Of a stretch of 64,000 nucleotides of DNA, positions 63,390 through 64,000 are shown in pieces. Location: positions 1-64,000 of the forward strand of contig CAYMSF010000006.1 in the NCBI GenBank assembly GCA_964392985.1, written 5' to 3'. The stretch comes from CAYMSF01 sp964392985 (GTDB lineage Bacteria > Verrucomicrobiota > Lentisphaeria > Victivallales > Victivallaceae). Positions within the stretch are counted from its first letter, which is position 1. Every line of letters begins with the position of its first letter. Below the pieces are notes generated by a model. That model had not been told where the DNA came from and searched no databases. It saw only the letters and a program-made list of their open reading frames with translations. Made by a program: the position numbers and the translations under genes.

Positions 63390-64000
63390 TTACTCTTCTC
63401 TGACATCAGGACCGTCAGGTATTGGTGGCGGCAGGTTGGTCATCCCCGTCAGTGAAGGCAACAGGCGGAGCGGACTTGCCGGCGGTGTGGCAAGAGTCAG
63501 GCCGCCATCTTGTATCGCAAGATGTTGATTTGCCCAGAGATAAAAATCCATTAATGCCATCATATCCCAATGCCGCAGTGTTTTTTTGCTGCCGCGCTCC
63601 AAATGTGTGGCAACTGCGCATAAATGCGGTTCCACGCCATCAATGCGACAGAACGAACCCGAACCGGCAGATGTCCGGACAATTTTCTTCCACCGTTTTT
63701 CGGTTGCTGCTGATTCAAAGCATGGCGCATCCGCTATGATGTTGCCGTTACCGTCACCGGTCAGGGCAGCTTCCGGCCATGGTTCTGTCATGGTTAGCGG
63801 GGTAAATTTAACGCCGTTATTTGCAGTGGTGCTCCAGGCAAAATACCATTTAAACCGGCGGCAGCATTTGCCGAATTCGGTTTTTTCCGCAAAGAGGAAA
63901 GGCGTACGTTCAATACTGATACCCTCAGTTGTCACTTGAATCGCAAAATTACTTGAAGCATTCTCAATTTTACTGTTGCCATGCCAGCGCCAGAGGTCAT
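63390..64000 (-). CDS. Unknown protein, truncated at the window edge
   Basis: An open frame with stop at 63390 runs through position 64000 on the minus strand without a start that must be used; a GTG at 63935 is possible but not supported. The visible ~200 residues are Trp-, Cys- and Thr-rich (RRFKWYFAWSTTANNGVKF, GVEPHLCAVATHLERG) and end in a Pro-rich tail (PPPIPDGPDVREE). I recognise no domain. The N-terminus is outside the window. Confidence 0.5.
   Translation of the reverse strand, partial: DLWRWHGNSKIENASSNFAIQVTTEGISIERTPFLFAEKTEFGKCCRRFKWYFAWSTTANNGVKFTPLTMTEPWPEAALTGDGNGNIIADAPCFESAATEKRWKKIVRTSAGSGSFCRIDGVEPHLCAVATHLERGSKKTLRHWDMMALMDFYLWANQHLAIQDGGLTLATPPASPLRLLPSLTGMTNLPPPIPDGPDVREE

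Noticed and set aside
1..64000. CRISPR arrays, tRNA or rRNA genes
   Set aside because: No regularly spaced repeats and no cloverleaf-like or rRNA-like sequence was recognised in the gene-free stretches.

Overview
This window reads as a chromosomal segment of a Gram-negative, polysaccharide-degrading bacterium, most likely of the PVC group and possibly Lentisphaerota. This placement is inferred from gene content: several very large secreted glycoside hydrolase family 2 (GH2)-like proteins, uroporphyrinogen decarboxylase (UroD)/MtaA-like proteins beside sugar genes, a Gfo/Idh/MocA protein with an altered EKP motif, and DUF4886 and DUF3857 proteins. No rRNA, tRNA or CRISPR array was seen, so no marker fixes the lineage.

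Layout. 1-1430 is an IS4-type insertion sequence. 1440-10794 (minus strand) is a sugar-catabolism block: ROK kinase, a fused phosphomannose-isomerase-like protein, a fucose/arabinose-isomerase-like protein, a GH51-type arabinofuranosidase, a GH42-type beta-galactosidase and an IclR regulator. An MtaA-like methyltransferase gene diverges from the regulator. 12011-22821 is mostly housekeeping: an EI24/CysZ-like membrane protein, pyrF, a giant double-module DUF3857/transglutaminase protein, a tiny basic protein, a channel-less MgtE-like protein and pntAB. 22942-46168 is the main accessory region. It holds an AraC regulator, a UroD-family protein, three paralogous GH2-like secreted proteins of 1149-1323 residues, a CE7-type esterase, a free-standing carbohydrate-binding-like protein, a small secreted unknown, a Gfo/Idh/MocA protein, a GH4 enzyme with an unusual C-terminal domain, a DUF4886 protein and a PfkB kinase. 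46264-53767 carries a lipoprotein, a binding protein overlapping a PP2C phosphatase gene, leuCD, an MtfA-like peptidase and a STAS protein. 54007-62362 (minus) is ybgC-cmk followed by a ribosomal protein operon from rplV to secY. That operon lacks its usual S10-to-S19 start and rpmD, and is preceded by a gene for an exported coiled-coil-like protein. A truncated ORF runs off the right edge.

How the genes fit together. The secreted GH2-like proteins, esterase and carbohydrate-binding-like protein probably act on a branched, acetylated polysaccharide outside the cytoplasm. GH42, GH4, the isomerases and the ROK and PfkB kinases would process the released sugars inside. The two UroD/MtaA-like proteins could handle methyl groups; this is only a hypothesis. 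No sugar transporter or SusC/SusD pair is present. The most unusual signals are the three GH2-like paralogues that share a core but carry different C-terminal tails and lack an evident nucleophile Glu, a near-identical DNA tract shared by one tail and the free-standing protein, a UroD gene remnant on the far side of the first paralogue, and the overlapping binding-protein/phosphatase pair.
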